Position numbers and translations under genes: made by a program. A stretch of 64,000 nt of DNA from Neptunomonas concharum. Lineage in GTDB: Bacteria; Pseudomonadota; Gammaproteobacteria; Pseudomonadales; Balneatricaceae. Numbering within the stretch: position 1 is the stretch's first letter; each line of letters begins with the position of its first letter. Below are positions 10,110 to 17,917 of this stretch, one piece after another. The stretch is from the NCBI RefSeq assembly GCF_008630635.1, contig NZ_CP043869.1, forward strand, positions 2,355,160-2,419,159, in the 5' to 3' direction. The notes below the pieces were generated by a model. It searched no databases, had not been told where the DNA came from, and worked only from the letters and a program-made list of their open reading frames with translations.

Positions 10110-10136
10110 TCAAACACCCATACCTCTTTCTATGGG
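10089..10136 (+). terminator. two tandem hairpins between the response regulator and msrB
   Basis: A perfect 11-bp inverted repeat (10089-10099 with 10107-10117, 7-nt loop) covers the stop codon of the response regulator. A second 6-bp stem (10117-10122 with 10131-10136) follows just before the msrB start. No U-tract follows, so this may be an RNA-processing or attenuation structure rather than a true terminator. Confidence 0.45.
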
Positions 10137-10145
10137 CATTACACA

Positions 10146-10526
10146 ATGAGCGATAAGCAGAAACCGACCCTCAACTCACTAACCCCAGATGAGCAACGCG
10201 TCATTTTACACAAAGGGACGGAATACCCCTTCACTGGCGAGTTCAATGACTTTAATGAGAACGGCACCTTTATCTGCAAGCAGTGTGACGCCCCTTTATA
10301 TCGCTCTACCGATAAGTTTTCGGCAGGATGTGGCTGGCCCAGCTTTGATGATGAGATCGAAGGAGCTGTCACTCGCGTCCCTGATGCCGATGGCCGCCGA
10401 ACAGAAATCGTCTGTACCCAATGCGGCGGACACTTAGGTCATGTTTTTGAAGGTGAGGAAATAACGCCCAAAAACACACGTCACTGTGTTAACTCGATAT
10501 CGTTAAAGTTTATTAAAAAGGGTTAG
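10146..10526 (+). CDS. msrB: peptide methionine-(R)-sulfoxide reductase MsrB
   Basis: 126 aa. Reduces methionine-R-sulfoxide in oxidised proteins. It shows the two zinc CxxC pairs (CKQC and CTQC), the GCGWPSFDD block, GGHLGHVF, and the catalytic Cys in RHCVNSISL. Length is typical for a single-domain MsrB. It follows the double-receiver gene closely with a hairpin region between. Confidence 0.96.
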   Translation: MSDKQKPTLNSLTPDEQRVILHKGTEYPFTGEFNDFNENGTFICKQCDAPLYRSTDKFSAGCGWPSFDDEIEGAVTRVPDADGRRTEIVCTQCGGHLGHVFEGEEITPKNTRHCVNSISLKFIKKG

Positions 10527-10555
10527 TTTGTACGGCGACCGGACGGTCATGGAAT

Positions 10556-10632
<77 letters not shown>

Positions 10633-11049
10633 AAAGTGCGACGCATTATACAGCCTTCATCAATCTGTTCAATACCCAAACCCATAGAATTTTGTTTGAT
10701 TGATAGATATTCTCAAAAGGCTTCATGCCTCCCTTGTTAATCAATCAGATTAGTCAGAATCCATTACGCTCAGTCTGGAAATACCCTATGTGGATACCAC
10801 CCCATTAGCTGCACTGATTACTTGCTCAACACAACATCGTGCATTAGAGCAGTCTGATGGGTCTATAGCGTATGAAGATCTTTGCTTTACGAAGGTGTAC
10901 ATCTGTCCTCAAAAAAGAAAAAGCAGGAGCTGCTAAAAATAAGAGCCCTATCTTAAGGTCATTTTTTTTGTCATAAAATGACAATTCATAGAACAAACCA
11001 TGCATTAGATTAAGGAGATAATAAATAAAACCATAAGGCTGAACCTAAA
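10633..11049. other. 417-bp intergenic region at the edge of the accessory block
   Basis: No convincing ORF. The half nearest the cytochrome operon is AT-rich and contains one strong dyad (10968-10984, listed separately) about 65 bp before the first cytochrome gene. No clear -35/-10 pair could be assigned. Confidence 0.5.
10968..10984. promoter_or_regulatory. perfect dyad upstream of the cytochrome operon, candidate operator
   Basis: TTGTCATAAAATGACAA has 7-bp perfect arms around a 3-bp centre, in an AT-rich promoter region 65 bp before the first cytochrome start codon. It resembles a dimeric regulator site. The cognate regulator is unknown. Confidence 0.4.
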
Positions 11050-11676
11050 ATGGTCTACGTAAAAAAAGTAAGCTTATCAATAAGGCTATCGAGTCTTTTT
11101 TTTATATTTTTACCTCATTATGCAATTTCATCTCAACCTCTTTATGAACAAAGGTGCACTTCCTGTCACTCAGCCAAAGCCGAAGGTAGTGAGGCCAGCC
11201 AGGCGCCTGCTATAGCCGGGCTAGATAAGTCTTATATTGTCAGGCAACTAAATAACTTCAAGCATGGCATTAGAGGGCATAAAAATGATGACAGTTATGC
11301 TCAAGCAATGAGTAGCATTGCACAAACTATTTCTGAAAGTGAGATTAGATCACTGGCTCAGTATATTCAGTCAATACCTATAAATAATCTTATCCAAGAA
11401 AATAGACCAATTAGTCTTAGAGGTCGCGGCTTATATTCAGGATGCTCAAGCTGTCACGGGCCTAATGGGGAGGGTAATAAAAATTTAGATACACCCAGGA
11501 TTTCTAATCAGCATATATGGTACCTAAAGAAACAATTGGAGAAATTTAGATCGGATTTAAGAGGCACAGATAATAAAGATTATTTTGGCATTCAAATGAA
11601 TTCAATGGCAAAAGATATAAAAGGACAAGACGACATAGAAACGCTCGTCAACTATATATCTTCCTTAGGTAAGTAA
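11050..11676 (+). CDS. periplasmic di-heme cytochrome c (c4/c553-like)
   Basis: 208 aa. An N-terminal Sec signal (to about residue 28, ending YAISS) precedes two cytochrome c domains: CTSCHS and CSSCHG heme-binding motifs, each followed by a Met candidate axial ligand (YAQAMSS and GIQMNSMA). This duplicated layout is that of cytochrome c4-type electron carriers. First gene of a four-gene operon; the next starts 2 bp after its stop. The ribosome-binding site is weak. Likely shuttles electrons for the following MauG/CCP-like protein. Confidence 0.88.
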   Translation: MVYVKKVSLSIRLSSLFFIFLPHYAISSQPLYEQRCTSCHSAKAEGSEASQAPAIAGLDKSYIVRQLNNFKHGIRGHKNDDSYAQAMSSIAQTISESEIRSLAQYIQSIPINNLIQENRPISLRGRGLYSGCSSCHGPNGEGNKNLDTPRISNQHIWYLKKQLEKFRSDLRGTDNKDYFGIQMNSMAKDIKGQDDIETLVNYISSLGK

Positions 11677-11678
11677 GT

Positions 11679-12872
11679 ATGTATATGAAATTAATTATCA
11701 TAGCCATCATTATCATTTCTATTGAATCTAAAGCTTCAGATTTCATTCTGAATGATCAATGCCCTCCGACATTTGAAAAGCTGACGGACGGAACATGCAA
11801 ACTCAGAACCTTATATGACTTTTATGACTCCCCTCCCCAACATGGGGGTGTAAAGGTAAAATTACCCCTCTTACATGATCGATACACACCTGAACAAATC
11901 GACTTAGGCCGATACCTTTTCTTTGACCCTATATTATCTATTAACAAAGATATGTCTTGCGCAAGCTGTCATCAACCGGACAAAGGCTTAAGTGACGGTA
12001 GAAAGCGCTCGCTAGGCACAGTTTTAGGTGTAAAAAGAGAAGAATTGACACGCTCCACGCCCACACTATGGAATGTAGCTTTTCTAAAGCGTTTTATGTG
12101 GGATGGACGGGCAGATACTCTTCTCTCTCAAGCAGCCATCCCCTTACTGTCACCTCTTGAAATGGGAAATAACCGTGACGGTATTATCAACTCAGTACAA
12201 TCCTCAACAGAGTATAGTCGGTTATTTTCTTTAGCCTACCGGGAACAGCCTAACTTCGAAAACATTACCTCAGCATTGGTCGCCTTTCAAAGTTCTTTGA
12301 TTAGCTTTAATAGCCGCTATGACAGATATGCTCATGGTGGTGAAGATGCACTAAATAAGCAAGAAATTAGAGGTTATAACGCTTTCAGGGGATTTGTTGC
12401 TCGGTGCTCTCAGTGTCACGTCCCACCACTCTTTACCGACAGTGAACTGGCAGTTATTGGTGCTCCAGCCAATGATAAAGAATATGTAGATGATGGCGCT
12501 GGTGCTTTATCTGATGATGTTTTTTTGAAGGGGGCTTTCAAAGTTCCTACATTACGAAATATATCAAAGACAGCACCTTATTTTCATAGTGGACAATTTA
12601 ACAACTTACTAGATGTTGTAAGTTTTTATAATAACACACGCGGTCACAAAGCCCCCAAGGGGCAAGAACTGAAGCTACATTGGCATATTCATATGACTGA
12701 TGGACCAAAGCTTAGTAAGCAAAATATTGATGACATTGTAGCTTTTCTACACTCACTGGAGGATGAAAAAAACACGCCGATTATACCGCAAAAACTACCC
12801 TCAGGCTTACCACTGATTCCTTCTCTTTCTTCTCCTATTTATCAGGACCATAAAAAGGACAACAATAAATGA
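11679..12872 (+). CDS. di-heme cytochrome c peroxidase / MauG-family protein
   Basis: 397 aa with an N-terminal signal peptide (ends ESKAS). Heme motifs CASCHQ and CSQCHV belong to the bacterial CCP/MauG family; LFFDPILS, TPTLWNVAF, MWDGRADTLLSQA, KVPTLRNISKTAPYFHSG are typical blocks. Family members reduce peroxide or oxidise a protein or organic substrate in the periplasm. Overlaps the next gene at ATGA. Whether it is a peroxidase or MauG-like oxidase cannot be decided here. Confidence 0.9.
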   Translation: MYMKLIIIAIIIISIESKASDFILNDQCPPTFEKLTDGTCKLRTLYDFYDSPPQHGGVKVKLPLLHDRYTPEQIDLGRYLFFDPILSINKDMSCASCHQPDKGLSDGRKRSLGTVLGVKREELTRSTPTLWNVAFLKRFMWDGRADTLLSQAAIPLLSPLEMGNNRDGIINSVQSSTEYSRLFSLAYREQPNFENITSALVAFQSSLISFNSRYDRYAHGGEDALNKQEIRGYNAFRGFVARCSQCHVPPLFTDSELAVIGAPANDKEYVDDGAGALSDDVFLKGAFKVPTLRNISKTAPYFHSGQFNNLLDVVSFYNNTRGHKAPKGQELKLHWHIHMTDGPKLSKQNIDDIVAFLHSLEDEKNTPIIPQKLPSGLPLIPSLSSPIYQDHKKDNNK

Positions 12873-13939
12873 TTTTCAATAAAAACCTCTTACCAATTTT
12901 TACTATTGTTAGTATGACGCTATTATCTGGGCAATCATCTGCTTTAGAGTTATCAGATTCCCCCCCTAAAAAATCTATTTCAGTACAAGCACAACAGATA
13001 ACGCCTGAGCAATTAGAAAAAATAAATCAAGAGGTTAATAAAAAGATAAAGTGCCTACCAATAAATAACGAAAATGATTTAGAAGATAAATATCAGCAAT
13101 TGCGCAATGCAAAATGGGATTTATCCAGCATGGGATGTGGTGTCCAGTATGGCGCTGAGCTGGCGGAGTCGGGCTTTTTTAACTTTTTAGAGATAGAGCA
13201 ACAGTTAACAATTCTCGGAGATCTCACCGAATACTTTTCCGTCATTCACAAAAGTTATCCAACGCTATACGTACCGCCTGAAATTAAAGCAGAACTGGAC
13301 ATGCGCTGGGACAAAAACCGCGCAGCCGGTATGGCAATCATTTCAAGATTAGAACCCTATTGGTGGTGGCTGACAGAATTTAAGCTACTAAGCCACGCCT
13401 TCATACTTTCAGCAACACAACATTTGACGGAGCATAAGGACTTTATTAGACAAAGCCAAAGCTCTCTATCTGAGCTCAATGAAATACTGGAAAAAAAACC
13501 AGAAGCCCTTGATGCCCTTGCACCTCTTATCGTTGGACAAACTCTTTTGGCATTACCAGAGTTTACAGGCGGTGATCCAATCCGTGCGATTGAAGTACTA
13601 AAGCAGGGAATTGAGTTATCGCCTCAAAATCTCAATTTACACCGCTGGCTTATAGAAGCATACGTAGCTGAAAGAGAGCCGGAGCTTGCCATAGATGCAC
13701 TAAAAAAAGCAGCTCTTGTTTCAGCGTCTCATCAACACCCTCAGGATCACAGTGACACACTCAAAGAACTGGTCGGTTTTGCACTTAGTCTAGAGCAGAA
13801 AGAGCTAGCCGGTTACTTAAAGTACCAACGAAAACTAATTTTAGAGCAAAACCCCGCTCTTCAACAGCGCCAAGAAGCCGCCTCTCTGGGCCATGGCGGA
13901 GAGAACCCAATTACCGGTAAGCATTCTGACGAGCTATAA
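12869..13939 (+). CDS. exported TPR-like protein of unknown function
   Basis: 356 aa, N-terminal signal peptide (to about residue 25, SGQSSALE). The C-terminal half contains tetratricopeptide-like helices; GGDPIRAIEVLKQGIELSPQ resembles the TatT-type periplasmic TPR block. The middle is Trp/Tyr-rich (EPYWWWLTEFKL) and not recognised. Starts inside the stop of the CCP-like gene, so it is coupled to it. Likely a periplasmic scaffold for the cytochromes; this is inference. Confidence 0.75.
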   Translation: MIFNKNLLPIFTIVSMTLLSGQSSALELSDSPPKKSISVQAQQITPEQLEKINQEVNKKIKCLPINNENDLEDKYQQLRNAKWDLSSMGCGVQYGAELAESGFFNFLEIEQQLTILGDLTEYFSVIHKSYPTLYVPPEIKAELDMRWDKNRAAGMAIISRLEPYWWWLTEFKLLSHAFILSATQHLTEHKDFIRQSQSSLSELNEILEKKPEALDALAPLIVGQTLLALPEFTGGDPIRAIEVLKQGIELSPQNLNLHRWLIEAYVAEREPELAIDALKKAALVSASHQHPQDHSDTLKELVGFALSLEQKELAGYLKYQRKLILEQNPALQQRQEAASLGHGGENPITGKHSDEL

Positions 13940-13963
13940 GTAATAAACGGAGCATTTAGCATA

Positions 13964-15337
13964 ATGAAAAAAATAACATATTTAGTAACAGCAATAGTAG
14001 CCATGGTGGCATCTACTACACACTCTGCCGAATTAAGAGTTTATGCAGATCAACGAATCCAAGATGCCGTTAAACAAGCCCAACCAGGGGATACCATACT
14101 TGTTGAACCAGGCTTATACCATGAAACAGTATATATCGATAAGCCTAACATCACCCTGAAAGGTGAAATTATAGATAACCAGTACGCCACACTCGACGGT
14201 AAAGGTATTCTAAATGACGGCATCATATCCTCTGGTCACTACAGTATCATCGATGGGTTTAAGGTCAGAAGATATAAAGGCAATGCGATAATGACTCAAG
14301 GCGCTAATAATTTCAAAATTCTGAATAACGTCGTGGAAGGTGCTTTTTATGGGATCTTCCCTCAATTTGGAAAAAATGGATTAGTCGCCGGTAATACAGT
14401 AAGCGGAGCTGAAGATGCAGGAATTTATGTTGGGATGAGCGACAATATTGATGTAATAGGCAATACTGCCTTTGAGAATGTAATGGGACTAGAGTTCGAG
14501 AATACCCGTAACGCACTCATGCGTAATAACAGGGTTTTTAATAATTCAGCAGGCATTGCACTCACTCTAGTTCCAGGACTACCGGTTAAAACTGCACGAG
14601 GCCTGATAGTAAAAGACAATGAAATAACCAACAATAACCTGCCAAACTTTGCGCCACCCAGTTCAATTGCAGCAAATGTTCCCTCAGGCTTGGGGCTACT
14701 TGTAGTAGGCGTAGATGATGTAACTATTGAAAATAACATAATCAAAGATAACGCAGGAGCAGGCGCATTTATTGCTGATATGCTGACGTTTGGCCTTGCA
14801 ACGGACCCTCAAACAGAACCTTATCCCGACGAAATTAAGGTAATGAAAAACTCATGGACTAATAACGGCGAAGACCCTCAAGGTGTTATGAAGGACCTGA
14901 TTGAGTCTACTGGTAACAAAGGATATGAAGTCATAGCGACAGGAAAAGAAAAGAAGAGCTGCATCCTCCCACAAGAAAACCTTGATAGCATAGGCACCCG
15001 CCGTTGGGATAAATGCCATGAAAGCATGAGTAAAGCAGATATTTCAACAGCCATGCTGCCAAAACCTGCACCTGCCCCGGAATACACTCTTGAGCAAAAG
15101 GGGCGCCTTACGTACCTAGCAGTTTGCACAGGATGCCATGCATATGAGGGAGTCTTACACGGCCCATCTATACGCTCAATCCAAGCCTTATACAAAGAGA
15201 AACCTTCTGAGCTTTCTAAGTACATTATATCACCAATACGTAAACGAGATGGTTTTCCTGAGATGCCCCCGCAAGCGTACCTAGGGGAAGAAACGATAAA
15301 AGCGATCTCAAATTATATTCTGAATGAATTAGAATAA
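13964..15337 (+). CDS. parallel beta-helix protein with C-terminal cytochrome c domain
   Basis: 457 aa. Signal peptide to about residue 22 (STTHSA). Residues about 25-300 are NosD/pectate-lyase-like right-handed beta-helix coils (IQDAVKQAQPGDTILVEPG, then repeated N-N-x-I/V turns such as NNFKILNNVVEG, SDNIDVIGNTAF). Residues about 375-457 form a mono-heme cytochrome c domain: CTGCHA with GPSI and the axial Met in GFPEMPPQ. Last gene of the cytochrome operon. The fold suggests binding of a polymer or elongated ligand with the heme as electron acceptor; no catalytic residues can be assigned. Confidence 0.85.
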   Translation: MKKITYLVTAIVAMVASTTHSAELRVYADQRIQDAVKQAQPGDTILVEPGLYHETVYIDKPNITLKGEIIDNQYATLDGKGILNDGIISSGHYSIIDGFKVRRYKGNAIMTQGANNFKILNNVVEGAFYGIFPQFGKNGLVAGNTVSGAEDAGIYVGMSDNIDVIGNTAFENVMGLEFENTRNALMRNNRVFNNSAGIALTLVPGLPVKTARGLIVKDNEITNNNLPNFAPPSSIAANVPSGLGLLVVGVDDVTIENNIIKDNAGAGAFIADMLTFGLATDPQTEPYPDEIKVMKNSWTNNGEDPQGVMKDLIESTGNKGYEVIATGKEKKSCILPQENLDSIGTRRWDKCHESMSKADISTAMLPKPAPAPEYTLEQKGRLTYLAVCTGCHAYEGVLHGPSIRSIQALYKEKPSELSKYIISPIRKRDGFPEMPPQAYLGEETIKAISNYILNELE

Positions 15338-15436
15338 AGCATTATTCAACTTTTGAGGGTAGAAGTAAGGCTGTACTTCTGCCTCCTGTCTATAGTTACT
15401 CGCAAGAACTGAGAGCCCCCTGAAAGCAGGGGCCCT
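15338..15436. other. hairpins downstream of the beta-helix gene, left flank of the IS
   Basis: Two stem-loops: a perfect 7-bp stem (15361-15367 with 15374-15380) and a GC-rich 6-bp stem (15417-15422 with 15427-15432, loop AAAG). They probably ended the cytochrome operon transcript before the IS entered 4 bp after the second stem. No U-tract follows either. Confidence 0.4.
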
Positions 15437-15475
15437 GGTAATCCCCCCGAAAACTAACGGTCCTCAAAAGTAGAA
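15437..15475 (+). repeat. left terminal inverted repeat of the IS
   Basis: Matches the inverted right end at the outer GGTAATCC-CCC block and the inner AAAAGTAGAA block, with a more divergent centre and one base of offset. Confidence 0.85.
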
Positions 15476-15507
15476 TATTCTCGTAACCTAAGCGCAGGAG
15501 ATTCTGC

Positions 15508-15774
15508 ATGAAAAAGTCACGTTATACCGACAGCCAGATCATGGCGATTTTGAAGCAAGCCGAAGCAGGCACACCAGTGCCTGAGCTGTGCCGTGAACAC
15601 GGTATGAGCTCAGCTACATTCTATAAGTGGCGCGCCAAGTATGGAGGCATGGATGCTTCCTTGATGGCTCGCATGAAGGAGCTTGAGGAAGAAAACCGCC
15701 GTTTGAAGAAGATGTATGCGGAGGAGCGCCTTAAGGCAGAGATTGTCCAAGAGGCTTTGCAAAAAAAGTGGTAA
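15508..15774 (+). CDS. IS3-family transposase OrfA
   Basis: 88 aa. N-terminal helix-turn-helix (SDSQ-like start, [25 protein letters not shown]) followed by a leucine-zipper-like coiled coil ([21 protein letters not shown]). Its last codons contain A7G (15761-15768), whose A-AAA-AAG heptamer in the OrfA frame is a standard -1 slippery site, expected to produce OrfAB by ribosomal frameshifting. Confidence 0.94.
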   Translation: MKKSRYTDSQIMAILKQAEAGTPVPELCREHGMSSATFYKWRAKYGGMDASLMARMKELEEENRRLKKMYAEERLKAEIVQEALQKKW

Positions 15775-16583
15775 AGCCGTCTCGCCGTAAGGAGATGGCG
15801 CAACAGGCAGTAGTAACGCGAGGTATCAGCATCCGGTTGGCATGCGATGCCTTTGGTATCAGTGAAAACTGTTATCGTTACCACCCGAGGCTCGACTCTG
15901 AAAATGCGGAGATCGCAGACTGGTTGATCAAGCTGATAGAACAGGAGTCCGACTGGGGATTTGGTCTGTGCTTTGACTATCTTCGCAACGAGAAGGGATT
16001 TGTCTGGAATCATAAGCGGGTTTACCGCATTTACTGTGAACTGGCGTTAAATCTCAGAGTGAGGCCTCGTAGGCGGTTAAATCGGCATAAGCCTGAACCC
16101 CTAAAGCAGCCTCTGCGTCAGAATCAGGTGTGGTCGATGGACTTTATGCATGATCAGCTCTCGGATGGGCGTACATACCGTCTCTTCAACGTACTGGATG
16201 ACTTCCGACGTGAGGGTTTAGCGATTGAAGCAGGCTTTTCATTGCCTGCGATAAGAGTTATCAGGACTCTGAGCCAGCTGATAGAGTGGCGAGGAAAACC
16301 GAGTGTTATCCGCTGCGATAACGGCCCTGAGTTCATCAGTCATGAATTTACGGAGTGGGCTCGTAAGCACTCAATCCGGATTGAGTATATTCAACCAGGG
16401 AAGCCGCAACAGAACGCTTATATCGAACGTTTTAACCGCACAGCGAGATATAGCTGGGTAAGTAAGCATCTGTTCGAAACCTTGGAAGAGGTTCAGGATT
16501 ATGCAACGCAGTGGCTATGGTTTTACAATCATGAACGGCCACACAAAGCCAATGGCGGCAGGCCGCCGATGAAAGCGGCTTAA
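15768..16583 (+). CDS. IS3-family transposase OrfB (DDE integrase domain)
   Basis: 271 aa in the -1 frame relative to OrfA, starting in the overlap. HTH_21-like N-terminus, then the rve integrase core with its DDE residues visible in [20 protein letters not shown] and [12 protein letters not shown]. The stop codon abuts the right inverted repeat. Frame intact. Probably translated mainly as the OrfAB fusion. Confidence 0.94.
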   Translation: MVKPSRRKEMAQQAVVTRGISIRLACDAFGISENCYRYHPRLDSENAEIADWLIKLIEQESDWGFGLCFDYLRNEKGFVWNHKRVYRIYCELALNLRVRPRRRLNRHKPEPLKQPLRQNQVWSMDFMHDQLSDGRTYRLFNVLDDFRREGLAIEAGFSLPAIRVIRTLSQLIEWRGKPSVIRCDNGPEFISHEFTEWARKHSIRIEYIQPGKPQQNAYIERFNRTARYSWVSKHLFETLEEVQDYATQWLWFYNHERPHKANGGRPPMKAA

Positions 16584-16622
16584 CTTCTACTTTTAACGGC
16601 AGTTAAAAATGGGAGGATTACC
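16584..16622 (-). repeat. right terminal inverted repeat of the IS
   Basis: Inverted copy of the left end; begins directly after the OrfB stop and ends GGATTACC before the CCCT target duplicate. Confidence 0.85.
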
Positions 16623-16740
16623 CCCTCATTATGACATTTTTCTTCATCTCTTCTGACGAGAATCGCTATTCCCTAACCCCTCCACATTAGCTACTATGCT
16701 TCTATACGTTCCGACTATTCAAATAATAAATTAGAGAACA

Positions 16741-17748
16741 ATGATAAACACTAGCTCTGAGTTAAGTACGGTTAGACTCGAACTACTCGATAAAAAATAT
16801 AGAGAGTGCCTGCTCCCGTTTTTAGATGAGGTTGGGATTAGCCCTGATATTTTTCAAGATCCAAATTATGAGTGCTCCTTACCTAAGCACGTTGCTCTCT
16901 TGGAAGTTGCTGCTAAGAAACTAAAAAGAAATAATCTGGGTCTCCAGTTTGGAAGGCAGGTTTTATCAACTGACTTCGGTGTTTTAGGGCAAGTTATCCG
17001 TAGTCATAAGACCGTTCGCGATATATTTATATGGCTTGATAAATATTTTGTCATCCATCAACAATCCTCGAGTATTTCCTTTAACATATCTAATGAAAGA
17101 TGCAGCATTAGCTACCAAATAGATGATCCTTCGATCATAGAAAAGAGGCAAGATACAGAATTTTCTATCGCTGCAATCCATGCTTTAATATTAGAGCTAG
17201 CTCAAGAAAAGCCGCAGCTTATCCGTGTAGATTTCACTCACGACCGCCCTGAAAGCATCATAGAACATCAAGATTTTTTTGAACGACCTGTTTATTTTAA
17301 GCAACCCAAGAACTGCCTTATTTATAAAAATAATGTGCTAGATTTCCAATTAAAGACTAGTAATTACGTCATTTTAGATGCACTTAAATCTTATATAGAA
17401 GAGCTGCATAAGCAACGGAGCACAACCTCAGACTTTATAACCCAATTAAATATTGTTATATCAAGACAGCTAGGCAATGGGGGAACAAACCTCCCTAGAG
17501 TCGCAGAAGAAATGGCAATGAGTACTAGAACATTACAAAGACGCCTGGCTCTTTTAGATATTCAATTTGGAGAGCATATTGAAGAGCTTAGGAAATCCAT
17601 GGCGCTTCATTATATTACAAAGAAACAGTGTTGCCTAACTGACATTGCTTTACTTTTAGGATACTCAGAAGCAAGCTCCTTTAGCCGTGCATTTAAGCGC
17701 TGGACAGGCTCAACACCAGGGCAGTATCGTAAGAAACTTCACTACTAA
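16741..17748 (+). CDS. AraC-family transcriptional regulator (OruR/ArgR-like architecture)
   Basis: 335 aa. The N-terminal ~190 residues resemble the Arabinose_bd domain of this subgroup (LLPFLDEVGISPDIFQDP, FGVLGQVIRSHKTVRDI). C-terminal HTH_18: LPRVAEEMAMSTRTLQRRLA and TDIALLLGYSEASSFSRAFKRWTGSTPGQYR. It lies 170 bp upstream of a co-directional aldehyde dehydrogenase, its most likely target. The IS sits about 115 bp upstream and may have displaced its original promoter. Confidence 0.9.
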   Translation: MINTSSELSTVRLELLDKKYRECLLPFLDEVGISPDIFQDPNYECSLPKHVALLEVAAKKLKRNNLGLQFGRQVLSTDFGVLGQVIRSHKTVRDIFIWLDKYFVIHQQSSSISFNISNERCSISYQIDDPSIIEKRQDTEFSIAAIHALILELAQEKPQLIRVDFTHDRPESIIEHQDFFERPVYFKQPKNCLIYKNNVLDFQLKTSNYVILDALKSYIEELHKQRSTTSDFITQLNIVISRQLGNGGTNLPRVAEEMAMSTRTLQRRLALLDIQFGEHIEELRKSMALHYITKKQCCLTDIALLLGYSEASSFSRAFKRWTGSTPGQYRKKLHY

Positions 17749-17821
17749 TGCAATTCTTACCTCACTTATAGTGTATCAATTTTATTCTTTAGTTTTCTCT
17801 TCTGGCATCAATTGACCAGAA

Positions 17822-17864
17822 ATATGACTCCATATGACGCGAGAAATTATAGACGACCCTAGAT
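17822..17864 (+). promoter_or_regulatory. direct repeats and shared decamer upstream of the aldehyde dehydrogenase
   Basis: ATATGAC occurs twice, at 17822-17828 and 17832-17838, exactly 10 bp apart, a spacing usable by the two HTH motifs of an AraC-type regulator. Just downstream, GACCCTAGAT (17855-17864) recurs exactly at 26081-26090 before the DUF1302 operon. Candidate regulatory region only. Confidence 0.35.
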
Positions 17865-17917
17865 TATAAACATGCATGAGTTAGTACTCAAAAAATTTAT
17901 AATAAAAAGGGTAAATA

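Larger units (their letters stand above)
15437..16622 (+). mobile_element. complete IS3-family insertion sequence (IS407-group-like), 1186 bp
   Basis: Two overlapping transposase frames between terminal inverted repeats (15437-15475 and 16584-16622; both ends begin GGTAATCC and share an inner AAAAGTAGAA). The element is flanked by a direct repeat CCCT (15433-15436 and 16623-16626), matching the 4-bp target duplication usual for the IS407 group. Both frames are intact, so it may be active. It separates the cytochrome operon from the AraC gene. Confidence 0.93.
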
